From the NCBI GenBank assembly GCA_036346275.1, contig CM070717.1:10351178-10415177 (forward strand): 64,000 nucleotides of DNA. The letters are read 5' to 3'. The notes below the pieces were generated by a model that was given only the letters and a program-made list of their open reading frames with translations, was not told the DNA's origin and did no database searches. Source of the DNA: Otatea glauca. Its lineage: Eukaryota > Streptophyta > Magnoliopsida > Poales > Poaceae. Position 1 is the stretch's first letter, and each line of letters opens with the position of its first letter. The translations under genes were made by a program, and so were the position numbers. Positions 23,399-36,351 of this stretch are shown here, piece by piece.

Positions 23399-25504
23399 CC
23401 CCTCGGGCTGAACTCTCCTCTATTTTTGTTCCAGAGACTAAGAAAACCGCCGCCGCCTGAAAAAATAGCACATATTCTAGTTGGAAGCAATACTTGGGTG
23501 AGAAAAATTTGAAATCCTCAAGGTTGGGTGTTAAAACGGTAAATTTGAAGGCCTAGCTTGAAGACATTTTCCCTCTTTTTTCCCTCATTTGTAGTTTTCT
23601 TCAAAATGTGAGCATTACTTCAAACCCCTTCAATTTTGCACTAGGTAATTTTGATATGTCGTAAAGAAAGTTTAGGTTGCACTGGAATTGTGTGTATCCT
23701 ATCAGATTTCACACCCTTTATTTGACAAGAACACATCCATTTAATTATCTTTATAGTGCTCTCATGTTAATATGAAATTATTGTTGCTGTCATATGATGA
23801 ATGTTACTATAGAACGGTACAACAATATCGCTTCCTCTGGGTCAATTCGTAACTTTTCAGAAAAAAACCGATTGTGATAGATGATTCGGTGAGAATTTAA
23901 TAATCGATGGGGAATCATCACAATCGGTTCTCAGGTCAGAACCTACTGTGGTATTGTGTTTGGCATATCACAATCGGTTCCTACACAGGAACCAATTGTG
24001 ATATGCATGGCACATCACAATCGGTTCCCACCTAAAAACTGACATAGATAGTTATATCAATGCAATCTGTTCTACTTAAGAACTGACAGTAATATTGACT
24101 ATCAATACAGTCGGTTCTCGTTAAGAACCGACACCAATATGGACTTTCAATGCAATGGTTCTCGCTAAGAACTGACATCAATATGGACGGTCAATGCAAT
24201 CGGTTCTAGTTAAAAACCAATACTAATATTGACTAACCGACACCAATATTGATTGTCAATGCAATCGAGAACTGACACTAATATTAATTTCAATGCAATC
24301 GGTTCTCCTGGTGAACCGACACAAATATTGACACTCCTCGGCTCCTCGCTACAAAGCTCAACCCTAACTCCTCCTCCTTAGTCTATTGCTCCCTCGTGCG
24401 GCCTCGTCCCCGAGCTCAACCCCGCCACCTCCACGCTGCCGACCCCCATGCTGCCGGCCCTCTCAACTCCCCACCCCTTCCCCGAGCTTGTCCTCTCGCT
24501 CCTCTCTTCCACCTCTTGCTCTTCCCTTCAAGTTGTCTTTCTGATCTCCCTCGGTCCTCTCTCGGGCCGCCTCCTCCAAGCACCACAGGTTAGTCGTGTG
24601 GGGTTCCTGTATGCTGCAAGGTAGGGTCTCTCTCTTTCTCCCATCCTCCCCCTTCCCACCACTCAATTTCTCGGTGGATCTTTGCCTTCCTTGCTTCTTT
24701 TGATAGTAATTTTTACTTGCATGGTGTGGAAGTAGATCTGGATCAGATTCAGTTTTTTTGCTATGTGCTAACCAGGAATCATGTAGATCTACATTGCGTA
24801 TGACATTTTAATTTGATGATGGCTTGAAATCTGCTATCACTTCTGCTACTAGTTGGTCCAGAGATTGGTTTGTCATTGGACTTGAAAACACACAGAAATA
24901 TAGATAATGCAAGGCAAATTCTTACCATCAAAAGTTGGTTCTTCAACGAAAAAGAAGTTTTGTTTAGATTTAAGTATTTGACTCGTACAGCAAGATTTGA
25001 TCTGAAGAGCTAGACTTTCTATATGAGAGTTGTGTTCTTAGTGTTTGACTTATTCGCTGCAAGTACATGCATATATTTCTTGAACTCATTCCCTGAGGAA
25101 GACATTTATATCTGTCAAGGGCGGGGCGAATCCAATAGGGAGGCTCCATCAGGGTGGAGCCCACCCTCCACGGCAACGCTGATAACCCCCTCCAACCCCT
25201 GCCGAGCATTGGTAAGCCCCCTCGCATGATGGCCAACACCCATGGACTCGATTCAGTGAGGAAGAAGAAACATAGGAACAAAGAAGTAGGCCTTTGCCCA
25301 AGCTCACAAGGCCCAACCGCCTGTAGTAAGTAATATCCACATATCCAATCCCTAAATCCTCAAATCCACGCACTTGCCCGGAGCGGCGAGCCGCCGAGAG
25401 GAGGAGCCGAGAAGGGCCTAGGTCCTAGGGCGTCGTCGAGCCGAGCCGCCTAGGGGAGGAGTCTGGGGCATCACTGACGACGCTGAGCCTCCGAGGCCTG
25501 AGGG

Positions 25505-26672
25505 GAGGGCCGCCTGGGGCACTACTGTGGAGGCGGCTGGAGTGGCCAGTGGCGCCGGTCGCCGCCATGAGCTGAGAAGGGAGGAGGACGCGAGGGGGGA
25601 GGCACTGGGAGTCTGGGACTGTTTTCTGATATGGTAGAGGAGAACTGACAGAGGAACCGAACTGATAGAGCACTACTGCGTTGGTGTGGTGCGACTGTGT
25701 GAGAATAGAGAGCAAGTGAATGAGCTGAGGGGCAGAGGGAGTGACTAATGAAGGAACTAGTAGGAGTGATCGAGTGAGTGAGCTACTGAGCTGCCGTGCC
25801 AACTGTGCTATACTCATGTGCTGTGCTACTGCTTGCTAGTTCCTAGTGTCGTGCTTGCGTCTGGTTGGCTGGTTACTGGTTAGTGCCGACAAAGGTAATT
25901 TGTTAATTACTCAACAAACAACACTCAACGGTCAACAGTGAATACTTAAATTAAGTCTTTACTATTTAAATTCTATAGTATTAATATAGTTGTATTAATT
26001 TCAGACTCAGTTGCACACAGTAGCGAATTTAGGATGAAAATAGAGGGTGGGCTTAAAATACTAAATTAAATTAAGATAAACATACTAAATGTAATATTGT
26101 GCAACTGAGTCTAAAATTAATACAACTATATTAATACTATAGAATTTAAACAGTAAAGACTTAATGTAAGTATTCACTGTTGACTATGTATAGAATTTAA
26201 ATAGTAAACGACTTAATGTAAGTATTTACTGTTGAGTGTTGTTTGTTGAGCAATTAACAAATTACCTTTGTGGGCACTAACCAGTAACCAGCCAACCAGA
26301 CGCAAGCACGGCACTAGGAACTAGCAAGCAGTAGCACAGCACATGTGTATAGCACAGTTGGTACGGTAGCTCAGTAGCTCAATAACTCGATCACTCCTAT
26401 TAGTTCCTACGTTAGTCACTCACTCCCTCTACCCCTCGCTCATTCACTCACTCTACTATTCTCGCACAGTCGCACCACACCAACGCAGCAGTGCGCCGTT
26501 AGTTCGGTTCCTCCATCAGTTCTCCTCTCCTATATCCAGAAAGTAGTCCCAGACTCCCAGTGCCTCCTCCCTCGCATCCTCCTCCCTTCTCAGCTCACGA
26601 CAGCGACCAGCACCACCGGCCACTCCAGGCGCCTCCAGTCGCCTCCACGGCACCACCCCAGGCGCCCCCCCC
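25505..26672. repeat. Long inverted repeat inside the CACTA element
   Basis: The left arm 25505-26017 is the reverse complement, with scattered mismatches, of 26098-26672, around an ~80-bp loop. Matching blocks include GACTCAGTTGCACA / TGTGCAACTGAGTC and GGGAGTCTGGGACT / AGTCCCAGACTCCC. The right arm is longer because it contains an internal tandem copy of a ~60-bp stretch (26155-26240). The loop resembles a hAT-type end (TAGCGAATTTAGGATG). Confidence 0.88.
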
Positions 26673-27075
26673 TCGTACTATTTTGTCATTTTGTTCTATT
26701 GATCTTTAGAAGCGCAATAATGCAAAGTATGTAGATGTTCTTTTCTCTAATTTTTAGATTTGAAATATGAATGTGCCTTTTGAAATATGAATGCAGAAAC
26801 AACAGCAACACACCCTCATCACAATTAATTCTGAGATAGAAGCGATAGTGATGAGGCTCTCGTCACTTTCTGTTCTTTCTCAGAACCGATTGTGATGAGG
26901 GCATCATCACTATCGGTTTTGAGCAAGAACCGATTGTGATGAGGCTTTTATCACAATCGGGCGAAAACTGACTGTGATAGCGCCGCCTCATTACTGTCTA
27001 ATGACTTTGTATCGCCACCAGAACCGACTGTGATGACGAAAAAGAATGATTGTGATGTACATTCCTGTAGTAGTG

Positions 27076-27325
27076 TGTGTTGTTTTTCTCGCCGACTCTT
27101 GACCATCTTTAATAGTGCATTGGTTGATCATATCCTTCTCCGATGCGTTGTCAACTATGATCTGTATCGGCCTTTGTACGGACAAGATTTCTTTTTTGAA
27201 TCAACATCGGTCATAATTCTATCTTTATCTTAACTTTTACTTCCTTAATTGATATCGGTCAAAAATGTCCTTTTTATCCATAGCCAGACAAATTGGCCAT
27301 ACCTCACCAAATTCTGGTGCAAACA
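27076..27325 (-). repeat. Outer end of the Tat-like 3' LTR
   Basis: On the minus strand an LTR would start TGTTTGCACCAGAATTTGG at 27325, directly after a purine tract. No second LTR is in the window to confirm it. Confidence 0.5.
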
Positions 27326-27343
27326 AATGCCCCCATTTTTGGG
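27326..27343 (-). other. Candidate polypurine tract of the Tat-like element
   Basis: The minus strand reads CCCAAAAATGGGGGCATT next to the LTR start, a form common in Tat elements. Confidence 0.55.
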
Positions 27344-27524
27344 AGATAACATGTTATCGTATAGAAATCTTCTTTATCGGCTTCCATACCATCAGCTTAG
27401 CACAATGTCTTAATTGGTAACCATTCCATATATGGCACCACAAAAATCTTGACGCGTATCTTTTCCATTAACCGCTTCCATCCCACCGAAAAAACGTCCC
27501 GCCTTTTCACCTTTTTTACTCCAC

Positions 27525-27532
27525 TATAAATA
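27525..27532 (+). promoter_or_regulatory. TATA box of the antisense plant-mobile-domain ORF
   Basis: TATAAATA lies 139 bases before the ATG at 27671, followed by a pyrimidine-rich leader (TTTTCACACGCTCGAGCTC). It points opposite to the retroelement's own genes. Confidence 0.6.
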
Positions 27533-27670
27533 TGAGGCTTATTCACCTATCATTTTCACACGCTCGAGCTCTCAGACCCTCTCTTATCGACTTCATATCT
27601 GACTTCTCGCACTTCACATCTCGCTCAGCAACTTTCATCGACCAACACAGCTCTTTAACAGATTGACTCA

Positions 27671-30614
27671 ATGGATCCCAGTCAGGTACTCATCCCCATC
27701 TACAATAGTAATGAACAATATTATTTATGGTCATTAGGAAACACTGACCCATCAGTTGTCATAGAACAAGAATTACCCAGTCTCCCATTATCGGCTCCTG
27801 AGTATAATATAGATGGATGGAGTAAAAGTTTTAGGGCTTGGTCGATAGCTTTAAAGAGCTAGAGGAACTGATATAATTGGATAGCAGCCTAGAAAAGGCC
27901 AATATGGGAAAGAATGGGAATAGCCGAGTGTCTTCCATTGTCGTTAGCCAACCCAGAAGCCAACGAGCCCTTAGTGGCCATGGTCTGCTATTTCTAGTTA
28001 GATACACTCAATGCGTTCATGTTTAGAACTGGTCCGATCGGCCCAACACTTCTGGCTGTGGTGCAGCTCTGCTGCTTGAGGCCAGACGGAGATCAATGAT
28101 TGGCTTTTAGCACCAAACCCAAACACAAGCTGATTCACTCAAAGAGAGAGGGCTGGAGTAAGTACATCAGCAATAACCAAGGAGTTTGCCCATTATTGAA
28201 CATGGAGCACATCGCTTTCCTAAACATGTGGCTGGATCGCTTTTTGTTCTGCAGGGCGTCACTTGGGCTGTCACAAGTGTATCAAGTAATAGCTGAACAA
28301 CTAGTTGAGGGCTATCGTCTAGCACTAGGGAAAGTTTTCTTGGGAGCAGTCTTCCAGATGATGCACACCATCCGTAGTCAACTTTTCACTAGATTGGGCC
28401 AGTATTCAGTCTGTAATGTCGATGGCCCCTTGTGGTTTTATACAGGTCTGGCTCTACTATATCTTTAGCCAACTGTTTAATATCGATTCAGCCGAAATCA
28501 CTCCTTTCCATGTAGAAGGAACTCTAGAAGGCCAAGAGCCTGGTTTTAGAGATAGCCAATCTTTCAGCAAAAAATTTATCCTCTTCTCCTACACCCAACC
28601 AAGACTCACCCCCATCGGAGTAAGAAGATTTCTAGCCTTTTTCTTCCAATTCGACTAGACAGACTTCAGCCAAAATGATTTTTTTAGCTATAAGGAAGCC
28701 GACAGCTATCCCTGGCCATCATTTCTTCAACTGGCTGCCGATAGTGAAAAAATGCCCAGAGAGACTTTGGACATGTATCGGATCTTCATATCGCCATGTG
28801 TGCTATCTGTCGGCTTACACACAAGAAATTGGACCTATCAGCCTTCATATGAATTATATCATCCATTTGTATACGTTAGGCAGTTGGGATTCAACCAAGT
28901 GTGTCCTTGTTTCCAGCTTCTCAATCGGATCAAACCAAGGGATCGGCTTCACCGTCTATCGAGCGCCAATATAGCCTTGAACATGGCAGATGATCTACAA
29001 CTTCAAAGCCTGTCACACTTCAACTTATAGACCCGGAGGGCAGGCAATTTTAACAGCAGGTGGTCAGCTATCTGCGTGGTTTTATTTCCTACGGAGCTCA
29101 CCATATCGACTGTGGTAGCCAAATTTTTCCAAACCTACCCCTGTTGATTCGGCATCCACTAACTCGCAAGTAGTGGCTCAAGCTCTAGCAGTAGCGCTAG
29201 TTCATCAGGCTATACTAACATAAGTATAGTGAATATTACCGGTAAGGTATCGAATACATTTAGATTGTACTAATCAATTATCCTCAAGAATTTCATAGCA
29301 TTCACTAATTACCTTTTCTCCACTCTGCAGACCAAGGCGGTGGGAAAGAAAACAGCCGACTCATCGAGCATCGGCTAGTCCGGCAAGCGGCCAGCCCTGT
29401 CTTAATGATTTTGGCTGGGTACTCATCGGGTACCCTTGGTGTTCAAGCCCCTTAACTTTCTGACATCGAGAAGCAACAACCAAGTATTTACTCATCGGCT
29501 TATAATCCAATTTTTTCATAATTTTTTATATAAACCAATGCTCATGACTTATCCCTTAATAGAAAAGAAACGTGGCTAGGCTAAAAAGGCTGTTACTTCA
29601 AAGGCCCTCCTGTCAAAGAGAGATCAACCGATCACTCTCCGTGTGGATTGGTCTCTGACCGTGTAAGTATTCGTAATCATCAATTTATCAATCTTCCTAT
29701 AGACAAGCTCTAACAATGTTATTCCTTTTGCAACCTGTTCTCTCTCCTTCCACACAAGTGGCCAGCATTTTGGTCGATCTACCGGCCGCTGAGATGCAGC
29801 ACCCTCCACCATCCTCTCAACCAACGTCTCCTGCCCCCATCGTCCCTGCCTTGGAGCCAACCAAGCCGACGGACTCCCTAACCGACAAGTTAGGTTTAAC
29901 CTTGTAGAACTCGGAGGATGACGAAGAAGTGATGATGGATACAAACCCTAGAGAAATTCATGGGATTTTCAGCGTATCCGATAACGCATCGGCTGCAGTG
30001 ACATTAGCTCTAGGCATGAAGGAAAAACTGAACAAATTCTTTGAACTTCTGTTCACGTTGTTGCCCAATCTACTCAAAGATGCCAAGCCACTCCAGAACG
30101 CATTGGCCACCGCCCAAGCTGACTTACCCCCAGAAGCGATGGTAGCATTATTGAATGTTTGCCATCTTGATAATAGAAAAGCAGAAGTCGACGCAGCTAA
30201 GGCCATACTTGCACTTCGGGACATGCAATGAGAAGACCAAAAATTCTAGACAAAATGATAGCTGACACAAAGGCCAAGAAAGCCAGGTTCGATGAAGACG
30301 CCAAGTTCCTCAAACTGAACAAAGAGGCGACTCTAAAGTTGGAGTCGACTAAAAAATTCCTTGAAGCAGAACTGGCCAAAGTCAACAAGCAGATTTCTGA
30401 AGGCCAACAGATGCTAATGAACTCAGCGTCGGCTTTAAAAATTCAGAAGCTTGAGCTTGGCGTGGTTGTGGCAGCAGTGAAGAAACAATCAGCTAAGGTC
30501 ACTCCTGTGCCTGGAAGCACCAAAGAGGATGAGAAGATCCTTGAAGAGGTGGAGCAGACCATTGCAAAGGCCACAACCGCATTGTCCGCTCTCGGAGCCA
30601 AGCTTAATCCTTGA
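27671..30614 (+). pseudogene. Plant-mobile-domain (PMD) protein ORF of the Tat-like element, with introns, broken
   Basis: The start is MDPSQVLIPIYNSNEQYYLW. After a TAG at 27860-27862 the same region encodes MGIAECLPLSL, then FMFRTGPIGPTLLAVVQLCC and LRPDG, the conserved PMD pattern. LNMEHIAFLNMWLDRFLFC and GLALLYL follow. An intron probably ends at 29333 (TCTGCAG/ACC). The 3' half encodes a charged coiled-coil region (29929-30614: KEKLNKFFELL, KKARFDEDAKFLKLNKEA). At least three stops and several frame changes break it. PMD proteins occur in plant genes that take part in silencing and in several transposon lineages; the role here is unknown. Confidence 0.75.
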
Positions 30615-31093
30615 ATGTTTGTAATTTAATCGGCCAAAATGATAAAGAAATGAATGTAATGGGGAGGGCTTGTCATGAAACAATACTCTAAATGTTTTTA
30701 ACTCTTTATAATCGGCTGTTTAATCGATTTTATTTATGTTTTAATTCCTTTTATACTGTGTGATGTATGTAATTGGCTATAATTTACTTTGAGTCTATAG
30801 CCAAAATTAACTACAACGAGTTAATTTGGTCTTCTTCAACCAATAGCTAACTTTAGCCGATCAAGAACCAATCCAAATGCTAGGGTAATATTTCTTCAAG
30901 TACTTTCCGTTAATCGCCTTAGGAAACACCATACCTTTCAATGTCTCCAAAATATAAGAATTACCATTCACAAGACGATGGACTCTATATGGTCCTTCTC
31001 ATGTTGGAGACTATTTACAAAATTGGTTATCTCCAGAGCCGAAAGGCAATATAGTTTTCCACAATAAATCGACTTCACAAAACGATTTTGGTA
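30615..31093. other. Space between the convergent PMD ORF and integrase
   Basis: AT-rich, no clear gene. Some minus-strand similarity to the C-terminal end of gypsy integrase probably continues to about 30850. Confidence 0.4.
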
Positions 31094-32092
31094 TTACCTT
31101 TTGTTGTAAGCCTTCACAACCCTTGCCTTGTTCTTTTTAAGCCGATCCAGTGTGTGTAAGCGCAACTGTGCCAAATCATCCAAATTTTCCATCATCAATT
31201 CCTTATAATCTTGAGCCGACAAGCCATTTTGCCTGGCCGTTCGTACGGGGTCAATATTGATTTCCATGGGCAAAACAACTTCTTGTCCATATACCAATTG
31301 GTAAGGTGATAATTTGGTCGCACCATGATATGCAAGCCGATAAGCCCACAATTACTCCGATAGCATTACATGTCAATTCCTTGGTTTTTCTACAATTTTC
31401 CTTTTGATTAACTTGATCAATGTTTTGTTGAACGACTTGGCTTGACCATGAGCCTGAGCATAATAAGGTGATGAATTTAATAACTTAATGCACAGTGCCT
31501 TAATCGGTCGTAATGGTCTATGGTATTCCCAAACCGATGAATAATATGTTCTGTAACAAATCCGATGGCTTCAAAACTTGTAACTTTCTTAAGTGAAATT
31601 GCTTCAACCCATTTAGAAAAATAGTCGGTTATGACCAATATAAATTTATGGTCTTTACTTGACGTAGGAAATATTTGTCCGATTACATCCATCCCCCATC
31701 CTCTAAATGGCCAAGGCTTGATAATTGGATGCAAAGCTGACGCTGGAGCAATTGCACGTTGCCAAATTTCTGACAAGTCTGGCATCCCTTGTAATATTTG
31801 AAACAATCTTCCAACATTATCGACCAAAAATACCCTATGCGCCTTAGCAGCCACTTCACCTTGTGAGCCGGTTGATGGGATCCACAAATACCTTCACGCA
31901 CTTCTTTCACAGCCACTTAACCTTTTTTGACTTCAAGATATTTTAGCAACAAGCCCTCTAAAGTTCGATAATATAGCACATTATCGAGGACAACATACTT
32001 TAAAGCTTGTCGCTTAATTCTCTGATCGGTTGGTTTTGATGGATCGGACAAATACTTCATTATTTTTGTCCTCCATCATTAGTGGTAACACA
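31094..32092 (-). pseudogene. Tat-type gypsy integrase (broken)
   Basis: From 32092 downward in changing frames: RRQALKYVV-like ALKYVVLDNVLYYRTLEGLL, then the zinc domain (GICGSHQPAHKVKWLLRR ... CQTCQKF). The core follows (PIIKPWPFRGWGMDVIGQI, KFILVITDYFSKWVEAISLK), and last WAYRLAYHGATKLSPYQLVY with YGQEVVLPMEI near 31270-31350. The frame changes at least twice and has stops (for example near 31919). Its upstream partner, RNase H, lies beyond the solo LTR at 36352. Confidence 0.88.
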
Positions 32093-32097
32093 CATGA

Positions 32098-35000
32098 TGT
32101 AACATCCCGAATCTGATAAAAATAAAAATATAAATGTTTGAATTAATCTCTAAGTTTCATTTGGATTTGTTTGCCATTCTCGAATTTCTGGATTTTATTG
32201 ATTTTACCAAAAGGCATTTCAAGTAACTCAATACCGGTTATAAAAAAAAATTCAAACCCAAAATCTCCAACTACAAAAAACTCTAGAATAAACTTTTTTA
32301 AACCCTAAATGCTCTGATATTCATCTCTGAGGAGTTTCATAAAATCTTTAACTCAATTATTATTTATTAGAGAATTAAAACTAGCAATTGAATTTTATAA
32401 CAGAATCAGTGTTAGACTTTTATAACAATAATTAAGCTATATATTGACCTAAAAATTTTATAGAATCATCTTCAGATCTCCAGAATAAATCAGTAAATTT
32501 TTCAGAATATTTTGATATAATTTGTTACCTGTAGAAAATCAAAAATAGAGGGGCCAATATCCAATCAGTATCATTGTTAGAATTTTGAAACATTTCCTCG
32601 AGCCAAATATGAAGCTTAAATTTTTATAACAGCACTAGTATCTCCTCAGGTTCCACCTCAAAAATTTTGAAAAATATCCACCTTTGTTTGGAGGCCCAAT
32701 AAAATCAGGAACCAAGCTGCAGCCAGAATTCAGCAATTTCTTTTTTCCTTTTTCTCCCCTTATCCCGTTGCCATGTGGGCCCCATTTAGTCAGCCTTGGC
32801 ATCCCGCTAACCCCTCTGGCCTGCTGGAAGCCACCACAAAGCCGGCCCCACCTGCCAGTGGCCTCCCTCTCTTCTTCCCTTGCCCCGCGCACGCTCGCCC
32901 GAGGTCTCTGCCCAAACCCCGCCGCGGCAGCTTTTCCATGTTTCCCTGCCGTGGCAGCACCTTGGCAGGCAGCCTTTCCTCAGTGCCGCGCCAAGAAGCC
33001 ACCGCCCCCTCTGCCCAATCCTCGCCATGGCAGCCTTTTCTCGGTGAAATCCGCGCGTCACCCTTGGCGACCCTTGACGCCGACTTCCGAGACTCGTCGT
33101 GGCAGCCAAGTCTTACACTACCTCTCGTCGTGGCAGGACTTTGGCAACCCCGCGAGCCCGCGTCAGTGCTCCACCACCCATCTCTGCCAATCCATTGCTG
33201 CGACCAGCTGGTAGCACCCCTCATCCGCCACGGCGTAGTCGCGTCACCGCGAAACTTGAGCCGGCCGACCGCTGCCCTCGCCTGCACACGTCAAGTCGTG
33301 TCTCTGGCACTCATCACAGCTATCAATCTTTCTGCTTGGACCTATACTCACGTAATCCACTGAGTTCCTAGGTGCCGCGCCCGTGCCAGCTCTGTCTGCT
33401 GTGTCAACCCGGGTGTCATCTCGCGGGGCCCTCGTCAACTCCCTGCTCCCGGCTATAAAAACCTCACCCGGCGTCGCCCGTTGCCTTTGCCCTCTCCTTG
33501 AGCTCCACCCGCAATTGGCCGAGGCTCATGCACAGCCACCATCGCCATTGCTGGTGAAGCTCCAGAGAAGGGGGCCGACGCCCGATTCTGGCAAAATGGT
33601 GAGCCCCCATTCAATCCTTTTGGACCGAAGCTCCATTGCGATGCCCTAAACACCTCTCCATATTTGGATTGTAGACACGATCACCAGAGCACCGCCGCTA
33701 GTCCGCTCTTCTTCCCCACGGCCGGCCACCATTGGCAAGCTTTCCCAGAGCTCCTCCTCCTAGGTGAGATACCAAAATGGGATCCCCTAACCTCGGTGAT
33801 GCTCTCCCCCACCTTCCCAAAACCCAGCTCCACTCTTTCACCGCCTCCAGCTAGCCGCCATGGTTGTCGCCGCCCCCTCAAGGTGGCGTGCTGACTCCGG
33901 CCACCCTTGACCACACCAACACCACCCCTTGATGCGCAGTCACGAGTTGAAGCTTATTTCGCTACCCATTCCTCCTCCCCGGCCATCCCTCGCCGTCGGC
34001 AAGCTTCGCCGTGGTTCCTCTGTATCGGTGAGACTGGCGAGCGGGCCCAGCCTGTCGGCCTCACGCCCGCTCCGAGCCACTGCGACCTGGTCCCACCTGT
34101 CGGCACAATGACTCAGGCTCAAGCCGAAATCGGAAAGTGCATTTCCTTTGCGAAAACGTACTTTCCCAAAATGGAAAATTTACTTTTTCACAAACAAGTT
34201 TCTAAATTCGTATAAAATCATTATATATCCGAATATCCAAAAATACTTAAATTTGAACCTCATTTGAACTAGACTTTAAATAAGTGTAGCCTTTTATGTA
34301 GTCAATAATCAAAATTCAATAACGTGTGCAAAAAACTCAAAAATTAATGAAACCAGTGCCTAAACTTCACTAAAATTGCGTTCTTATGTCTCTGTAAATT
34401 TGAATAAAAACAAAGAAGTTTTGCATCTAATGAACAATAAGTAAGATGGATGCTCTAAATAGAATCTTAAATAAAAGCTCCGCTCATTTAAATAAACTTT
34501 AAGAATTATGAACATAAAATAAAAACTCAGTATAAAACCATAGTTTATGTTTCTAAAATCTTTATTTGGAGTTGATGTTATTTGATTTCTTTGCTTCTTA
34601 TGGTTCCAACGCAACGAACTACGTATAGACACCGACGTCCCTCACACTACCACCACCGACTCCGGCTTCACCACTGAACCCAGCGAGCAAGGCAAGCACC
34701 TCCTTGAACATGTTGATCCCAGTATTTCAACTAATTTACCTTTCTTTTGTCAAACCTATTATGCATGCGTGTAATTTCTTTAAACATGCCAGTTTGTGGG
34801 TATTGGTAGATATACCTGTAATGTCATGGAACTTCTTTGATAAGTATGGAAATGTGAACCTTGATAAACATAGAATAAGGGTAGACAATGCATACTGTCA
34901 ACTGGGGAATATGCGATTACATAGTAGTTGTGTTTAGTCATGCTTTAGCTAGAAATAATTAAATTAAAACTGTTTCTCGAGGATTTAAAGTGCGGGATGC

Positions 35001-36351
35001 GATACTCAAGGGTGTTGGTATTTTTTGTAAAAAATCAAAATAAAACTATATTTTGACACGGGCGAGTTATGGCAAGAACCGGATGTGCATGGATTTTGTA
35101 CGTAGTGTAGGGGGAGTATTCTCGCCCGGGTCGGTTAAGGACCGAACTAATGTGTCATTTATAAGCCAAGAATTTAGTGCAACCACAAGTGCTAGTATTG
35201 GATAGCCTTAACTTATTAAGTTATTTAAGTCTAGCTTTGCATGTTGGAAGGTCGGAGTAGTACGAGCTGTTCCATTATGGATTGCTCGAAGGGGCGCCCA
35301 CACCACGGTGATGGGAGCAATGCTTGCCAATATAACTGTGTACGCCATGCTATAGGGACTTCCATCATATTTATGCTCTGAGTTCTTCTGCCATAGTATG
35401 GGTTTGTCGTCACCGGGCTGGTGCAAAGTTAGGGTTAAATAATGTAACGGTTATATTATGATCTGTCTGCGGCACACCAAAGGAAGTGTATCAATTGCGC
35501 TGCACAAAGAGATGATCATTTCTTGTGGGTAAAGTTGTACACCTCTGCAGAGTGAAAATCTTTTCGAAAAGTCGCGCCCGCGGTCATGGGCACTTGGTAA
35601 AGTCTTCACATAGTTAGTTGTTTTATCATTTTCAAAAGGAAATGTATGTTTTGGAAAGCTTACCCCGCAGATGATACAATACTATACCATGTGTTGGCAA
35701 GTATTAGTATCAGCTGTTGCGCCATGTGTTTGCAATAATTGGATTATGCCATGTGTTGGCAATGGTCGACTCATTGCTCACGTCATGGAGTACTGTGAGT
35801 TGTTACTATATTCTTTACTTACTTTATTTCCATATCAGTCAATCTTGCTTTTATAAATTCCGTTTTGCAAATTACTACTTGATATTCATGTTCACCTTTG
35901 CTCATTGCAAAATTACCACAGAAGCTTTCCTGTTGATATAGCCTGCATTTTATGATATATGCATTTGTCATACACTATAAGTCTTGCTGAGTACAAATGT
36001 ACTCAATCTTGCTTAAATTGTTGGTTCAGTGGATGAGGAAAGTGAAGTTCCCGAGGACATATATCACGCCGCAGGTTACGGGGACTATACCGATGAGTTT
36101 TTCTAGGACTTACTCCTTGTCAGTTGCATGTGGTACTTTGGGCAAAGGCATACTGCTAGGCCTTATATCTTCCGCTGCAATTTAATTCGGCCTATAGGCC
36201 ATGTTGTAAGAACTATGTGCTACTATTGTATTACCTATGTATGGATGTGATAACAATGTTGTAATATGTGCGTACTAGCTACTGTTCGTGGGACTAGTAC
36301 ATTATGCACATGAGACCTTGGTATTCCATGCCAAAAAGGAGGGCCTCGACA
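32098..36351 (+). repeat. Solo LTR of 4254 bp, TGTAAC...GACA family
   Basis: Perfect target duplications CATGA at 32093-32097 and 36352-36356 bound TGTAACATCCC ... GCCTCGACA. Its right 0.9 kb (35450-36340) is the reverse complement of 15300-16130. A TATA box (TATAAAA, 33454-33460) lies ~1.36 kb from the left end, preceded by a C-rich 0.8 kb zone and followed by a leader-like region, giving U3 then R/U5 on the plus strand. No internal retroelement sequence is present, so it most likely arose by LTR-LTR recombination. Long proline- and arginine-rich frames at 32680-34215 are composition effects. Confidence 0.85.
33454..33460 (+). promoter_or_regulatory. LTR promoter TATA box
   Basis: GGCTATAAAAACC within the solo LTR. 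Equivalent boxes in other copies sit at 20050, 21440 and 52891 on the minus strand. Confidence 0.55.

Larger units (their letters stand above)
23025..27075 (+). mobile_element. Non-autonomous CACTA (EnSpm) element, 4051 bp
   Basis: The ends are CACTACTACAGAATGG and (inverted) CCTGTAGTAGTG, with TGT duplicated on both sides (23022-23024 and 27076-27078). Dense subterminal arrays of ACCGATTGTGATG / CATCACAATCGGT occur at both ends. No transposase is seen. Between the arrays lie a TATA box (23391-23398), a leader-like C/T-rich stretch, a second array (23803-24340), a C-rich stretch (24340-24600), and a large inverted repeat. It shares its ends with the element at 59198-63029, so both were probably mobilised by the same transposase. 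Confidence 0.93.

Noticed and set aside
24396..24666. Pro-rich frame after the CACTA array
   Set aside because: A C-rich leader-like region; composition alone explains the open frame.
25425..25817. 130-codon minus frame
   Set aside because: It is the left arm of the inverted repeat; open only by composition and without domains.
32684..34215. Several long frames on both strands
   Set aside because: They lie in the G/C-rich zone of a solo LTR; proline-, arginine- and alanine-rich translations are typical of composition bias.
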